64,000 nucleotides of DNA from Rahnella aceris (GTDB lineage: Bacteria > Pseudomonadota > Gammaproteobacteria > Enterobacterales > Enterobacteriaceae). Location: positions 124,001 through 188,000 of the forward strand of contig NZ_JAADJV010000005.1 of the NCBI RefSeq assembly GCF_011684115.1. The letters are read 5' to 3'. The notes beneath the pieces are model-generated. The model searched no databases, had not been told where the DNA came from, and saw only the letters and a program-made list of their open reading frames with translations. How positions within the stretch are numbered: position 1 is the stretch's first letter; every line of letters starts with the position of its first letter. The translations under genes were made by a program, and so were the position numbers. This document shows positions 1-9,555 of the stretch, in pieces.

Positions 1-1290
1 TAACCAGAAAGCATCCATCATCACCGCGTGAGAACGGGCCGAATCCTCCCAGGCGTGTTGCTGCTGAACGATGGCCTGTTGCAGATCGGCCCAGCCGGCA
101 ATATACGCGGCAACGTCTTTTTCAGGGTAAGCACCGGCCAGCAAATGGAAGGTAATGATCTGGCGTTTAAGGCGCGCCAGTTGGTCACGATAACCTTCTT
201 CCGTCAGCGGCTGTGCAAAGGCTTCTTTCAGATCGGCGGCAGTGCGGCCGAGCATGATGTCAGCAAAGCGCTTGAAGGAACCGTCCATTTTTTTCGCAGA
301 TTTATCATCAATAAACGGCGCCCAGCCTGATGTTGCCAGCCAGGAAGTAAGCACTAACTTGCATTTCAGATATGCCGCGCTGTAACAGATTTCCTGTGCA
401 TCCGCCGATTTCTGTTCCAGAACCGGCACCAGATCAGTAAGTAAGGTACGCAGCTCAGAAGAGGCTTTACGCGGCACGAGTCCGCCGAACAGCACCAGAA
501 CCTGACGCACCGTTTCCACGGCCTGCAACACAGTCAGGCGCGCAGTTTTGTCGCCGCGAACCCACAATTCTTCATGATATTGCCAGTGATCCAGCGCCAG
601 TTCGAACATCGCAGACATAGCCTGCTCAACCGTAGCTTTCGGTTTCGCTTTAAACACCGGCAGCGGTTTGATGTCACGGGCAGGATTGCCCTTTGCAAGA
701 TGATAACCACGAGCCGCCTTGCTGAAACCACCCTGCCGCAAGCCGCCGTGCGCGCCAATTTCAGCCGCCAGCGCCAGTAAATCAGCGGTGTTACCTTTTT
801 TCAGCTCAAGTTCAATTTCAGCCAGTGGTTCGTTTAATTCGCCAGCCACCACTTCGCCCTGATCTAACCCAAGTTCAATCTCGCTTTCGCCGTAAGTGAT
901 CACCCACTTCTCGCGGGTGAAATCCGTGCGGAAGAGCGGAGCGAGTTCTTTCTGCAATGCAGCGGGTTTGCACCCTTCCGGCCAGATATCTTTCGGGAAC
1001 GCGCTCAGTTTCAACACCGGCTTTTTCAGCTCAACGTTGTATTCAGGGCGCTGATGTAAACCCCCCACCACTTTGCCACCGATTTTGATGGTCATTTCAT
1101 ACTGATCGTCAAAACCACGGATCCGCAGACCCATGTCATGCGAACGTAAATAGTTTTCCGCAGTCTCAAAATAGATGTTGGTCAGTTTCGAAGGCGCGGT
1201 GTGCTCGCTGTTAAAACCAGCGAGTTGCGAAGGTAATTCGGCGATTGCGGCCGGGGTGGCGATAAATTTTAATTCTATTTCTACGGTCAT
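1..1290 (-). CDS. ygiF: Inorganic triphosphatase YgiF (CYTH-CHAD), 3' end cut by window
   Basis: The minus-strand frame opens with ATG at 1290 and stays open for 430 codons to base 1, so only the last few residues and the stop lie outside (E. coli YgiF is 433 residues). The N-terminus reads MTVEIELKF, the ExExK signature of CYTH tunnel phosphatases, and the C-terminal half is a helical CHAD domain rich in basic residues. The family hydrolyses inorganic triphosphate with a divalent metal. It is divergent from ygiM, and in E. coli glnE follows it. Family assignment comes from recalled sequence similarity; function is inferred from the family. Confidence 0.93.
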   Translation of the reverse strand, partial: MTVEIELKFIATPAAIAELPSQLAGFNSEHTAPSKLTNIYFETAENYLRSHDMGLRIRGFDDQYEMTIKIGGKVVGGLHQRPEYNVELKKPVLKLSAFPKDIWPEGCKPAALQKELAPLFRTDFTREKWVITYGESEIELGLDQGEVVAGELNEPLAEIELELKKGNTADLLALAAEIGAHGGLRQGGFSKAARGYHLAKGNPARDIKPLPVFKAKPKATVEQAMSAMFELALDHWQYHEELWVRGDKTARLTVLQAVETVRQVLVLFGGLVPRKASSELRTLLTDLVPVLEQKSADAQEICYSAAYLKCKLVLTSWLATSGWAPFIDDKSAKKMDGSFKRFADIMLGRTAADLKEAFAQPLTEEGYRDQLARLKRQIITFHLLAGAYPEKDVAAYIAGWADLQQAIVQQQHAWEDSARSHAVMMDAFWL

Positions 1291-1570
1291 ATGAGTCTTC
1301 ACACCGATTCTTTGCTGCCAAAAGGGATTAACGCGTCGCTGCCAATTCTATCATAAGCACAGCGCGCAAGCCGCATGTTGCGGGATTGTAAGATAGTTCT
1401 CATTCCGGTTTATACATTGCGTCGTCACACTGTTGCCCTTACTATCGGTCTCCAACTTTTAGTACTTATATGAGTGCAATGGCCGGACAGTGGCGGTTGC
1501 CAGAAGACGTATCCTGATAAAACGGATCCACACTTCACGTTCCCTAAATTCACAAAGAAACGATGAAATA
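1291..1570. other. Divergent intergenic region ygiF/ygiM
   Basis: These 280 bases separate two divergently transcribed genes and must hold both promoters. I see no strong -35/-10 pair, operator palindrome or small ORF with a convincing ribosome binding site. Confidence 0.5.
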
Positions 1571-2191
1571 ATGCAGAAATTACGCCTAATTGGTTTCGCT
1601 TTGCTTGGTTTAAGCATGACATGGGGCGCTCACGCTGATGAGAAGCGCTATATCTCCGACGATTTGATTACCTATATCCACAGTGGTCCAGGTAATCAGT
1701 ATCGCATCGTTGGCACCCTGAATGCCGGTGAAGAAGTCACCCTGCGCAGTGTCAACGACAGCACGAAATACGGTGAGATTGTTGATTCAAAAGGTAAAAC
1801 AGCCTGGATCCCGCTTGATCAGTTAAGCAATGTGCCGAGCTTGCGTACCCGCGTTCCGGATCTGGAACAACAGGTGAAAACGCTGACCGACAAGCTGACC
1901 AATATTGATTCCAGCTGGAACCAGCGCACGGCAGAAATGCAGGCCAAAGTCTCTTCCAGTGACGGCATCATCAACGGCCTGAAGAAAGAAAATCAGGATT
2001 TGAAAAATCAGCTGATCGTGGCGAAGAAGAAGGTTGACGCGGTCAATGTGCAGCTCGACGACAAACAAAGAACCATTATTTTACAATGGTTTATGTATGG
2101 CGGCGGTGTCGCGGGTGTCGGTCTGGTGCTGGGTCTGCTGTTGCCACATCTCATCCCACGTCGCAGGAAAAAAGATCGCTGGATGAGCTGA
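1571..2191 (+). CDS. ygiM: YgiM family SH3-domain membrane protein
   Basis: 206 residues. An in-frame ORF extends upstream to 1490, but the ATG at 1571 begins a clear signal peptide (MQKLRLIGFALLGLSMTWGAHA) and is the family start. After cleavage comes a bacterial SH3 domain (about residues 25-90, with YISDDL and HSGPGNQYRIVG), then a coiled-coil stretch (about 95-165), and one C-terminal membrane span (about 170-192) followed by a basic RRRKKD tail. It is a cell-envelope protein of unknown precise role. It lies upstream of cca but is separated from it by a terminator at 2218-2237. Confidence 0.9.
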   Translation: MQKLRLIGFALLGLSMTWGAHADEKRYISDDLITYIHSGPGNQYRIVGTLNAGEEVTLRSVNDSTKYGEIVDSKGKTAWIPLDQLSNVPSLRTRVPDLEQQVKTLTDKLTNIDSSWNQRTAEMQAKVSSSDGIINGLKKENQDLKNQLIVAKKKVDAVNVQLDDKQRTIILQWFMYGGGVAGVGLVLGLLLPHLIPRRRKKDRWMS

Positions 2192-2217
2192 CAGCTCAGC
2201 ATCCTGATCGTTTCCCT

Positions 2218-2237
2218 AAGGCACTTCGGTGCCTTTT
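2218..2237 (+). terminator. Intrinsic terminator after ygiM
   Basis: A 7-bp stem (AAGGCAC / GTGCCTT) with a TTCG tetraloop is followed by a short T run. It sits 26 bases after the ygiM stop and before the cca ribosome binding site. Confidence 0.75.
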
Positions 2238-2321
2238 CGTGTTTCCATCAGTCAGGAAATCTTCAGCGCAACTTTGCTATGATGAAGACAGAGTCCTTTG
2301 GCTAATTTCAGGAGTTATCGC

Positions 2322-3557
2322 GTGGAGATTTACCTGGTCGGCGGCGCAGTCCGAGACAGTTTATTAAACCTGCCTGTGTCTGAACACGATTGGGTGGTAG
2401 TGGGCGCGACGCCTGAATATATGCTCGAAAATGGCTATCAGCAGGTCGGTAAAGATTTTCCGGTCTTCCTGCATCCGGTCACTCACGATGAATATGCGCT
2501 GGCCCGTACTGAGCGGAAATCTGGCTCCGGTTATAACGGCTTTACCTGTTATGCCGCACCGGATGTCACGCTGGAACAAGATCTGATGCGTCGGGATCTG
2601 ACCATTAATGCCATCGCCAAAAGCAACGATGGCGAACTTTTCGATCCCTATCACGGTCAGCGTGATATCGAACAACGCCTTTTGCGCCACGTTTCCGATG
2701 CTTTCGGCGAAGATCCGCTGCGGGTTCTGCGCGTTGCCCGCTTTGCTGCACGCTTCGCGCATTTAGATTTCACGGTCGCCCCGGAAACGCAGGCGCTGAT
2801 GCAACAGATGGCGGAAAGCGGTGAGCTGGAAGCCCTCACACCTGAACGTGTGTGGAAAGAAACTGAGAAAGCGTTACAAACGCAGGATCCGCAGGTCTAT
2901 TTCCAGGTGCTGCGCGATTGTGGCGCCCTGAAAGTGCTGTTTCCTGAAATCGATGCATTATTTGGCGTGCCTGCACCGGCGAAATGGCATCCGGAAATTG
3001 ATACCGGCATACATACGCTGATGACGCTGAAAATCGCCAGCACCCTGACGCCTGACGTCGATGTGCGTTTTTCGGCGCTTTGCCATGATTTGGGTAAGGC
3101 TCTGACGCCGCCGCAATTCTGGCCTGCCCATCACGGTCATGGCCCGGCGGGCGTGAAACTGGTGGAGGAACTCTGCCAGCGGCTGAAAGTGCCGACGCAC
3201 ATTCGTGATTTAGCGAAACTGGTCGCGGAGTTCCATGACCTGATCCACACCGTCAATAAACTGCGTCCGGAAACCTTGTTAAAACTGTTCGACACCATTG
3301 ATGTCTGGCGTAAACCGCAGCGTCTTGAGCAGATGATCATGACCAGTGAAGCCGATGCGCGCGGGCGTACGACATTTGAAAATAATCCCTATCCGCAAGG
3401 CGATTACCTGCGTGAAGCCTTTGCAGTCGCCAGCAGCGTTTCAAATAAAGAGGTGCTGGATGCGGGTTTCCAGGGTATGGCTATCCGTGATGAACTGAAG
3501 AAACGCCGTACTCAGGCGCTCGCCGACTGGAAACAAACTCAGGACGTGGCGATTTAA
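2322..3557 (+). CDS. cca: Multifunctional CCA-adding tRNA nucleotidyltransferase
   Basis: 411 residues, against 412 in E. coli. I chose the GTG at 2322, because CAGGAG lies 8 bases upstream (2309-2314) and the protein then starts [12 protein letters not shown] like the family; an earlier in-frame ATG at 2298 adds eight unrelated residues. Class II nucleotidyltransferase fold: GGAVRD at 7-12, then E21-x-D23 where E. coli has D21-x-D23 (conservative). A C-terminal HD phosphohydrolase domain is present (CHDLGK). The enzyme builds and repairs the 3' CCA of tRNAs and has 2',3'-cyclic phosphodiesterase and phosphatase activity. Confidence 0.96.
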   Translation: MEIYLVGGAVRDSLLNLPVSEHDWVVVGATPEYMLENGYQQVGKDFPVFLHPVTHDEYALARTERKSGSGYNGFTCYAAPDVTLEQDLMRRDLTINAIAKSNDGELFDPYHGQRDIEQRLLRHVSDAFGEDPLRVLRVARFAARFAHLDFTVAPETQALMQQMAESGELEALTPERVWKETEKALQTQDPQVYFQVLRDCGALKVLFPEIDALFGVPAPAKWHPEIDTGIHTLMTLKIASTLTPDVDVRFSALCHDLGKALTPPQFWPAHHGHGPAGVKLVEELCQRLKVPTHIRDLAKLVAEFHDLIHTVNKLRPETLLKLFDTIDVWRKPQRLEQMIMTSEADARGRTTFENNPYPQGDYLREAFAVASSVSNKEVLDAGFQGMAIRDELKKRRTQALADWKQTQDVAI

Positions 3558-3576
3558 ACGCTGGCTTTATTCATAA

Positions 3577-3616
3577 GAAAAGCCCCGCCGGTGATTCACC
3601 GTGCGGGGCTTTTTAT
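3577..3616. terminator. Bidirectional terminator between cca and uppP
   Basis: AAAAGCCCCGC and GCGGGGCTTTTT flank a short loop between two convergent genes. There are A's on one side and T's on the other, so it can stop transcription from both. Confidence 0.9.
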
Positions 3617-3635
3617 TGCCTCAGGGAAGCAAAAA

Positions 3636-4463
3636 TCAGGCGATAAACACAAAATACACGGCAATTGCCACGAAGAAACGGTAAATCGCAAACGGGATAA
3701 ACGAAATACGTTTAATCACCGCCAGGAAGGTTTTAATTGCGATCAACGCAACAATGAACGCAGAGACAAACCCTGTGGCAAACATCGGTAAATCCGCCAT
3801 ATTCAGGAAGCTGTAGCTCTTGTACAAATCCAGAGCCGTCGCGCCCATCATCATCGGCACCGCCAGCAGGAAAGAGAACTCAGATGCCGCAAAACGGCTG
3901 ATCCCCATTAACATCCCCCCACTGATGGTTGCCCCTGAGCGGGAGAACCCGGGCCAGAGCGCCAGACACTGAAAAACACCAATCATAAACGCCTGCACGT
4001 AGGTGATGTCATCCAGTCCCTCGGCACGCGGTTTTTTAGGTTTCAGCAACTCGGCAGCAATCAGCAAAATACCGCCGACCACCAGTGCATACATGACATA
4101 TTTTGGCTCGAACAACGCTTTGATTTGAGAGTGCAGAAGCAGCCCCAGTACCGTTGCCGGAATCATCCCCAAAATAATATGCAATAAATTTAAACGACGA
4201 GAACCCGAGCCTTCATGAACCGGCGGTTTACCAAAATGCAAACCTATCATGTTGAACAAACGACGCCAGAACATCACGACCACGGCCAGAATTGAACCTA
4301 ACTGGATAACCACTTCAAATGATTTTGAGGTATCTCCCGTAAAGCCAAGAAGATTGCCGACAATAATCAAATGACCGGTAGAAGAAACAGGCAAAAACTC
4401 GGTGAGTCCTTCAACCACCCCCAAAATAGCCGCAACAAGCAAAGAATGACTTTCGACGATCAT
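3636..4463 (-). CDS. uppP: Undecaprenyl-diphosphatase (bacitracin resistance protein BacA)
   Basis: 275 residues, an integral inner-membrane protein with about eight hydrophobic segments. Both family signatures are visible: [14 protein letters not shown] near residue 18-31, and [14 protein letters not shown] in the middle. It dephosphorylates undecaprenyl diphosphate to recycle the lipid carrier for peptidoglycan and other wall polymers. It is transcribed away from folB, with a folB terminator between the two, so it probably has its own promoter. Confidence 0.97.
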   Translation of the reverse strand: MIVESHSLLVAAILGVVEGLTEFLPVSSTGHLIIVGNLLGFTGDTSKSFEVVIQLGSILAVVVMFWRRLFNMIGLHFGKPPVHEGSGSRRLNLLHIILGMIPATVLGLLLHSQIKALFEPKYVMYALVVGGILLIAAELLKPKKPRAEGLDDITYVQAFMIGVFQCLALWPGFSRSGATISGGMLMGISRFAASEFSFLLAVPMMMGATALDLYKSYSFLNMADLPMFATGFVSAFIVALIAIKTFLAVIKRISFIPFAIYRFFVAIAVYFVFIA

Positions 4464-4521
4464 TATCGCACCCTACCCTTTAAAAGATCCGCTGATGGGA
4501 AATATGCTTACAATACACACA

Positions 4522-4552
4522 ATAAAAAAGCGGCATCATGCTGAGCCGCTTC
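4522..4552 (-). terminator. Terminator after folB
   Basis: On the minus strand GCGGCTCAGCATGATGCCGC forms a stem-loop followed by TTTTTTATT, between the folB stop and the uppP start. Confidence 0.75.
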
Positions 4553-4646
4553 AGTAAAGAAAACCCGGCAACCCGGACTTTCCTTTTAACGCTTCTTTAT
4601 GACATTCAATAGACAAGCGTTTTCTAAATTGTATCCATAACAGGAT

Positions 4647-5003
4647 TTAAAAACGCTTTCCACGCTCGATAATCACGCCGACATTCGCTGCCTGAGCAAC
4701 AGCGCCCGGTTTGCTGAGCTTAATCCGAACCCACGGAGAATTAAACCGGCTCAGCAGCAATGTCGCCACCTCTTCCGCTACGCGTTCAACCAGCGCAAAA
4801 TTTTGTGAAGAAACATGCCCGATCACCGCATCACTGACATCAGCATAGCTTAAACAGTCATTCACATCGTCAGTGGCGGCGGACTTTTGGTTATCCCAGG
4901 CCATTTCGATATCGAATACCAGTTTCTGTTTAATGGTCTGTTCCCATTCGTAAGCGCCAATGGTAGTGATTACATTTAGTTGCTCAATAAATACGATATC
5001 CAT
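4647..5003 (-). CDS. folB: Dihydroneopterin aldolase
   Basis: 118 residues. The ATG at 5003 is preferred over the GTG one codon upstream because the family begins MDIVFIEQL. Conserved stretches include the N-terminal Glu-containing EQL, the central DCLSYADV, and [17 protein letters not shown]. It converts 7,8-dihydroneopterin to 6-hydroxymethyl-dihydropterin in folate synthesis, in the cytoplasm. It is divergent from plsY with about 107 bases between. Confidence 0.96.
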   Translation of the reverse strand: MDIVFIEQLNVITTIGAYEWEQTIKQKLVFDIEMAWDNQKSAATDDVNDCLSYADVSDAVIGHVSSQNFALVERVAEEVATLLLSRFNSPWVRIKLSKPGAVAQAANVGVIIERGKRF

Positions 5004-5110
5004 CACGTGATTCTCTGTTTTTGGCCCAGCCGGATACCACTTCCAGCAGAAAATGCGTATTATCCATGGATGTTGCGATTAAAACGACCCTTATTAGACG
5101 GAACGGCTTT

Positions 5111-5740
5111 ATGAGTGCTACCGCGCTTGGAATGATTATTTTCGCCTACCTCTGCGGCTCGATTTCCAGTGCTATTCTGGTCTGCCGGGTAGCCCGTTTA
5201 CCCGATCCGCGCACAGCGGGCTCAGGTAATCCCGGCGCCACCAACGTTTTACGCCTGGGTGGCCGTCTGGCCGCTGCCGCTGTTCTGATTTTCGATGTCC
5301 TCAAAGGCATGCTGCCGGTCTGGCTGGCATACCGTCTGAACATTCCGCCTATGTATCTTGGCCTGACGGCCATCGCGGCATGTCTTGGCCATATCTATCC
5401 GGTCTTTTTCCGCTTTAAAGGCGGCAAAGGTGTTGCCACGGCGTTTGGTGCTATCGCCCCCATCGGCTGGGACCTGACCGGCCTGATGACCGGCACATGG
5501 CTCCTGACCGTGCTGCTGAGCGGCTATTCGTCACTGGGTGCGATCGTCAGCGCACTGATTGCGCCATTTTATGTCTGGTGGTTCAAACCGGAGTTCACCT
5601 TCCCGGTCGCCATGCTTTCCTGTCTGATCCTGTTGCGTCATCACGATAATATTCAGCGCCTGTGGCGTGGTCAGGAAGGAAAAATCTGGGATAAGCTGAA
5701 GAAAAAACGTAAAGCGGCGAAAGAAGATAAGACCGAATAG
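5111..5740 (+). CDS. plsY: Acyl-phosphate:glycerol-3-phosphate acyltransferase PlsY
   Basis: 209 residues from the ATG at 5111 ([20 protein letters not shown]); a longer in-frame ORF back to 5021 is not supported by the family. It is an inner-membrane protein with about five spans. Family motifs are [21 protein letters not shown], and a lysine-rich cytoplasmic tail. It acylates glycerol-3-phosphate from acyl-phosphate in the first step of phospholipid synthesis. A bidirectional terminator separates it from convergent tsaD. Confidence 0.95.
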   Translation: MSATALGMIIFAYLCGSISSAILVCRVARLPDPRTAGSGNPGATNVLRLGGRLAAAAVLIFDVLKGMLPVWLAYRLNIPPMYLGLTAIAACLGHIYPVFFRFKGGKGVATAFGAIAPIGWDLTGLMTGTWLLTVLLSGYSSLGAIVSALIAPFYVWWFKPEFTFPVAMLSCLILLRHHDNIQRLWRGQEGKIWDKLKKKRKAAKEDKTE

Positions 5741-5764
5741 TCAGTAAAATGCAGATTGCAGACA

Positions 5765-5799
5765 TAAAAAAACGACCTCAGGCGGGTCGTTTTTTATTG
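5765..5799. terminator. Bidirectional terminator between plsY and tsaD
   Basis: AAAAAACGACC, loop TCAGGC, GGGTCGTTTTTT. It has A and T tracts on opposite sides, between convergent genes. Confidence 0.85.
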
Positions 5800-5924
5800 G
5801 TTTTTTTCAGCTCAGCCAGCCTGACTGAGCGGGAGCGAGACAAGGCGTCAGGAGACCTGAAAGCGCAGCATAATTGAGTATGTGAGCATTTCGGGTCGAT
5901 GCAACAACGCAGTCGCAGCCCCAC

Positions 5925-6938
5925 TCAGACTGGCGGAAGCTCCGCTAACGGCCAGCGAGGGCGAACGGTCACACCGAGATCAGGAGTTGCACCGCTTTTC
6001 AGCCGCACCATGCCTGCATACGCGATCATCGCACCGTTATCGGTACAGAATTCAGGACGCGCATAAAATACCTGACCGCCACGTTTTGCCATCACCTCAG
6101 CCAGTTTGGCGCGTAATGTGCGGTTCGCGCTGACACCACCGGCCATTACCAGCTGTTTAAAACCCGTCTGATCCAGTGCACGTTTGCATTTTATGGCCAG
6201 CGTATCCACCACCGCATCTTCAAAAGCGCGGGCAATGTCGGCATGTGTCTGCGGGTCGCTGTCATTGCCACGAATGGTATTCGCTGCGAAAGTTTTGAGG
6301 CCGGAGAAACTGAAATCCAGCCCCGGCCGGTCTGTCATCGGGCGCGGGAAGGTAAAACGTCCGGCAACGCCCTGAGAAGCCATTTTCGACAGCAACGGCC
6401 CCCCCGGATAATCAAGGCCGAGCAATTTAGCTGTTTTATCAAAGGCTTCACCGGCAGCATCATCAATGGATTCGCCGAGCAAGGTATATTCGCCAATTCC
6501 GGTGACGCTGATTAACTGCGTATGTCCGCCGGAAACCAGCAGCGCCACAAACGGGAAATCCGGCGGATTATCTTCCAGCATCGGTGCCAGCAAATGGCCT
6601 TCCATGTGATGCACCGGCACGGCAGGCACATCCCACGCAAATGCCAGAGAACGCCCGATGGTTGCGCCCACCAGCAACGCCCCGACCAGACCAGGGCCGG
6701 CGGTGTACGCCACGCCATCGATATCCTGAGCAGTCAGCCCGGCTTCTTTCAGCGCAGCCTGAATCAAGGGTACTGTTTTACGTACATGGTCACGCGATGC
6801 CAGTTCTGGCACCACACCGCCGTAATCTGCATGCAGTTTTACCTGACTATACAGTTGGTTGGCTAACAAACCGGCTTCGCTGTCATAAACTGCAATTCCG
6901 GTTTCATCGCAGGAGGTTTCAATACCCAGTACTCGCAT
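5925..6938 (-). CDS. tsaD: tRNA threonylcarbamoyladenosine transferase subunit TsaD
   Basis: 337 residues from the ATG at 6938 ([14 protein letters not shown]). The upstream in-frame ATG at 6953 would add MMERV, which the family lacks. It is an ASKHA-fold protein. The metal-binding His pair lies in HHMEGH, the glycine-rich loop is SGGHTQL, and [10 protein letters not shown] follows later. With TsaB, TsaE and TsaC it makes t6A37 in ANN-decoding tRNAs. It is divergent from rpsU, as in E. coli. Confidence 0.97.
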   Translation of the reverse strand: MRVLGIETSCDETGIAVYDSEAGLLANQLYSQVKLHADYGGVVPELASRDHVRKTVPLIQAALKEAGLTAQDIDGVAYTAGPGLVGALLVGATIGRSLAFAWDVPAVPVHHMEGHLLAPMLEDNPPDFPFVALLVSGGHTQLISVTGIGEYTLLGESIDDAAGEAFDKTAKLLGLDYPGGPLLSKMASQGVAGRFTFPRPMTDRPGLDFSFSGLKTFAANTIRGNDSDPQTHADIARAFEDAVVDTLAIKCKRALDQTGFKQLVMAGGVSANRTLRAKLAEVMAKRGGQVFYARPEFCTDNGAMIAYAGMVRLKSGATPDLGVTVRPRWPLAELPPV

Positions 6939-7154
6939 CACTCTTTCCATCATGTTTTCGCGCTAACTCGCGGCGCGCAGTTTAGCACACAAGCTTCGGC
7001 GGGTGCTGCACCGGAGTGGGAATTCCTCGCTTCGCAGGCCAATTAATGTCGAGCAATTTTGATTGATTGGTATATAATCGCCGCCCGACGCAAAACAAGC
7101 GCACAATGTTGCAGAAGGGTTGCAGAAAGCGCCTGTTTCAATTTGCCGTTATGC

Positions 7155-7184
7155 TTTACAAGACGACGCGAATTGGAGTAAAAT
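7155..7184 (+). promoter_or_regulatory. Candidate sigma-70 promoter for the rpsU-dnaG-rpoD operon
   Basis: TTTACA (7155-7160), an 18-base spacer and TAAAAT (7179-7184) lie about 70 bases before rpsU. A second AT-rich -10-like element (TATAAT at 7073-7078, preceded by TTGG) lies upstream, which agrees with the tandem promoters known for this operon in E. coli. Motif reading only. Confidence 0.55.
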
Positions 7185-7199
7185 TCCGCACCATTTTGA

Positions 7200-7469
<270 letters not shown>

Positions 7470-7537
7470 TCTTCGGGGGCAACCCCAAATCGCGTGATTT
7501 GCAATATTAAGAACGCGCAGACTGCGTAGTAGCATAC

Positions 7538-7577
7538 GAAGGCCGTGCTTTCCGAAAGGAATGCGCGGCTTGTTCTC
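7538..7577 (+). terminator. rpsU-dnaG intercistronic hairpin (T1-type attenuator)
   Basis: An imperfect stem, AAGGCCGTGC...GCGCGGCTT, with TTTCCGAAAGGA in the loop region is followed by a T-rich stretch. It occupies the same place as the T1 terminator of the E. coli operon, which lowers primase output relative to S21. The functional assignment is by analogy. Confidence 0.65.
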
Positions 7578-7604
7578 GTTTATAGGCTAGTGAGTAAGGG
7601 GCTT

Positions 7605-9353
7605 ATGGCTGGGAGAATTCCGCGCGTATTTATCAATGACTTGCTGGCTCGCATCGATATCGTCGATTTGATCGACGCTCGGGTAAAGCTCAAGAAACAG
7701 GGTAAAAATTATCACGCGTGCTGCCCTTTCCACCATGAGAAAACACCCTCATTTACCGTAAATGGCGATAAGCAGTTTTATCACTGTTTCGGCTGTGGTG
7801 CCCACGGCAACGCCGTCGATTTCCTGATGAACTATGACAGGCTTGAGTTTGTCGAAAGCATTGAGGAACTGGCGACAATGCAGGGTTTGGAAGTGCCGTA
7901 CGAAGCAGGCACCGGTCCGAGCCAGATGGAGCGTCATCAGCGTCAAAGCCTCTACCAGTTGATGGCACCGCTTAGCGAGTTCTATCAGCAATCACTTAAA
8001 CAGGCTGCAGGGGCTCCCGCACGGGAATATCTTGCCCGGCGCGGTTTAAGTGAAGACGTCATCAGCCATTTCGCCATTGGTTTCGCCCCACCGGGTTGGG
8101 ACAACGCATTAAAGCGTTTCGGTAAAAATGCCGATGATAAAGCGTCTCTGATTGATGCCGGTATGTTGGTCACCAATGACAATGGCCGCAGCTATGATCG
8201 TTTCCGCGAACGGGTGATGTTTCCTATTCGTGATAAACGTGGCCGCGTAATTGCCTTTGGCGGCAGGGTTCTCGGTGACGGTACGCCGAAATACCTGAAC
8301 TCACCGGAAACCGAAATTTTCCATAAAGGCCGCCAGTTGTATGGCCTGTATGAAGCACAGTTAAAGCACCCGACGCCAGCGCGTTTGCTGGTGGTTGAAG
8401 GGTATATGGATGTCGTCGCACTGGCGCAGTTCGGCATTGATTATGCCGTTGCCTCATTGGGCACGTCCACGACCGCTGATCATATTCAGCTGATGTTCCG
8501 CAGCACAGACAACATCGTTTGCTGTTACGACGGTGACCGCGCGGGACGTGAAGCCGCATGGCGCGCACTGGAAACGGCACTGCCGTATCTTAATGATGGC
8601 CGCCAGCTGCGTTTTATGTTTTTACCCGACGGCGAAGATCCAGACACGCTGGTGCGTAAAGAAGGCAAAGAAGCGTTCGAACAACGTATGGAACAGGCGA
8701 TGCCGCTGTCCACTTTCCTGTTTGATTCGCTGTTGCCGCAGGTAGATTTGAGCAGCCCTGACGGGCGGACCAAATTGAGCATGCTGGCATTGCCGCTGAT
8801 CCGCCAGGTTCCCGGTGAAACGTTACGAATGTATTTGCGTCAGCAGTTAGGGAATAAGCTCGGTATTTTGGATGACAGCCAGCTGGAAAAGCTGATGCCT
8901 AAACAGGCAGAAAGTAGCAATGTCTATCAGGCGCCCCAGCTAAAACGCACAACCATGCGTATACTTATAGGGTTACTGGTACAAAATCCACAACTGGCTA
9001 CACTTATACCCTCACTGCAAGGTTTGGAGCAAGCGAAGCAACCAGGACTGGATCTGTTCAGCGAGTTAGTAACCACTTGCTTAGCCCAGCCGGGGCTGAC
9101 GACGGGCCAGTTACTGGAACTTTATCGCGACAATAAGTTCTACCAGCAGCTTGAAACTCTGGCGACATGGAACCACATGATCGTAGAGGACATGGTCGAG
9201 GAGGAATTTCGCGCCACGTTAGCCAGCCTGTATGACTCGATTTTAGAGCAACGGCTTGAAACTTTGATTGCAAAAGCCAGGACGCATGGCCTGAGTCCGG
9301 AGGAACGGACCGAAGTCAGTTCCCTGAATCAGGTGTTAGCGAGAAAGAGTTAA
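7605..9353 (+). CDS. dnaG: DNA primase
   Basis: 582 residues (E. coli 581). The ATG at 7605 (MAGRIPRVFINDLL) is preceded by AAGGGG; an upstream in-frame ATG at 7545 overlaps the attenuator hairpin and is rejected. The N-terminal CHC2 zinc finger is intact (CPFHHEKTPSF...HCFGCG). It is followed by the RNA polymerase core with the TOPRIM motifs (VVEGYMDV and DGDRAGR), and then the C-terminal DnaB-binding domain. It makes RNA primers at the replication fork. Confidence 0.97.
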   Translation: MAGRIPRVFINDLLARIDIVDLIDARVKLKKQGKNYHACCPFHHEKTPSFTVNGDKQFYHCFGCGAHGNAVDFLMNYDRLEFVESIEELATMQGLEVPYEAGTGPSQMERHQRQSLYQLMAPLSEFYQQSLKQAAGAPAREYLARRGLSEDVISHFAIGFAPPGWDNALKRFGKNADDKASLIDAGMLVTNDNGRSYDRFRERVMFPIRDKRGRVIAFGGRVLGDGTPKYLNSPETEIFHKGRQLYGLYEAQLKHPTPARLLVVEGYMDVVALAQFGIDYAVASLGTSTTADHIQLMFRSTDNIVCCYDGDRAGREAAWRALETALPYLNDGRQLRFMFLPDGEDPDTLVRKEGKEAFEQRMEQAMPLSTFLFDSLLPQVDLSSPDGRTKLSMLALPLIRQVPGETLRMYLRQQLGNKLGILDDSQLEKLMPKQAESSNVYQAPQLKRTTMRILIGLLVQNPQLATLIPSLQGLEQAKQPGLDLFSELVTTCLAQPGLTTGQLLELYRDNKFYQQLETLATWNHMIVEDMVEEEFRATLASLYDSILEQRLETLIAKARTHGLSPEERTEVSSLNQVLARKS

Positions 9354-9555
9354 CAAGTTAAATAACAAGAACATAAAAAGTAATGCGTCAGGCGTTACTA
9401 CTAAAAAACGGCTTAAGTGCCGATATAAAGCGGGGCACGGCCCTGCGCAGAGCCGCCCTGGTGGGCCGCGGCACAATAAACGCCCCTAACGTTATTGTTG
9501 GCGATGTTACCCGACCGACACCAACCCAAATACTCTGAAGTGTGGATACCGTCTT
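9354..9555 (+). other. dnaG-rpoD spacer
   Basis: 202 bases with several small GC-rich inverted repeats (for example around 9436-9472). In E. coli this spacer carries an mRNA processing site. I see no tRNA, small gene or clear promoter here. Confidence 0.4.

Noticed and set aside
2382-2390. Glu21 in place of Asp21 in the Cca catalytic pair
   Set aside because: It looked like a lost catalytic residue, but Glu is a conservative carboxylate and, as I recall, related Cca proteins also have Glu here; the rest of the protein is intact.
5882-6133. 83-residue plus-strand frame beside tsaD
   Set aside because: Most of it is antisense to tsaD, and the remainder is the spacer after the terminator; there is no ribosome binding site.
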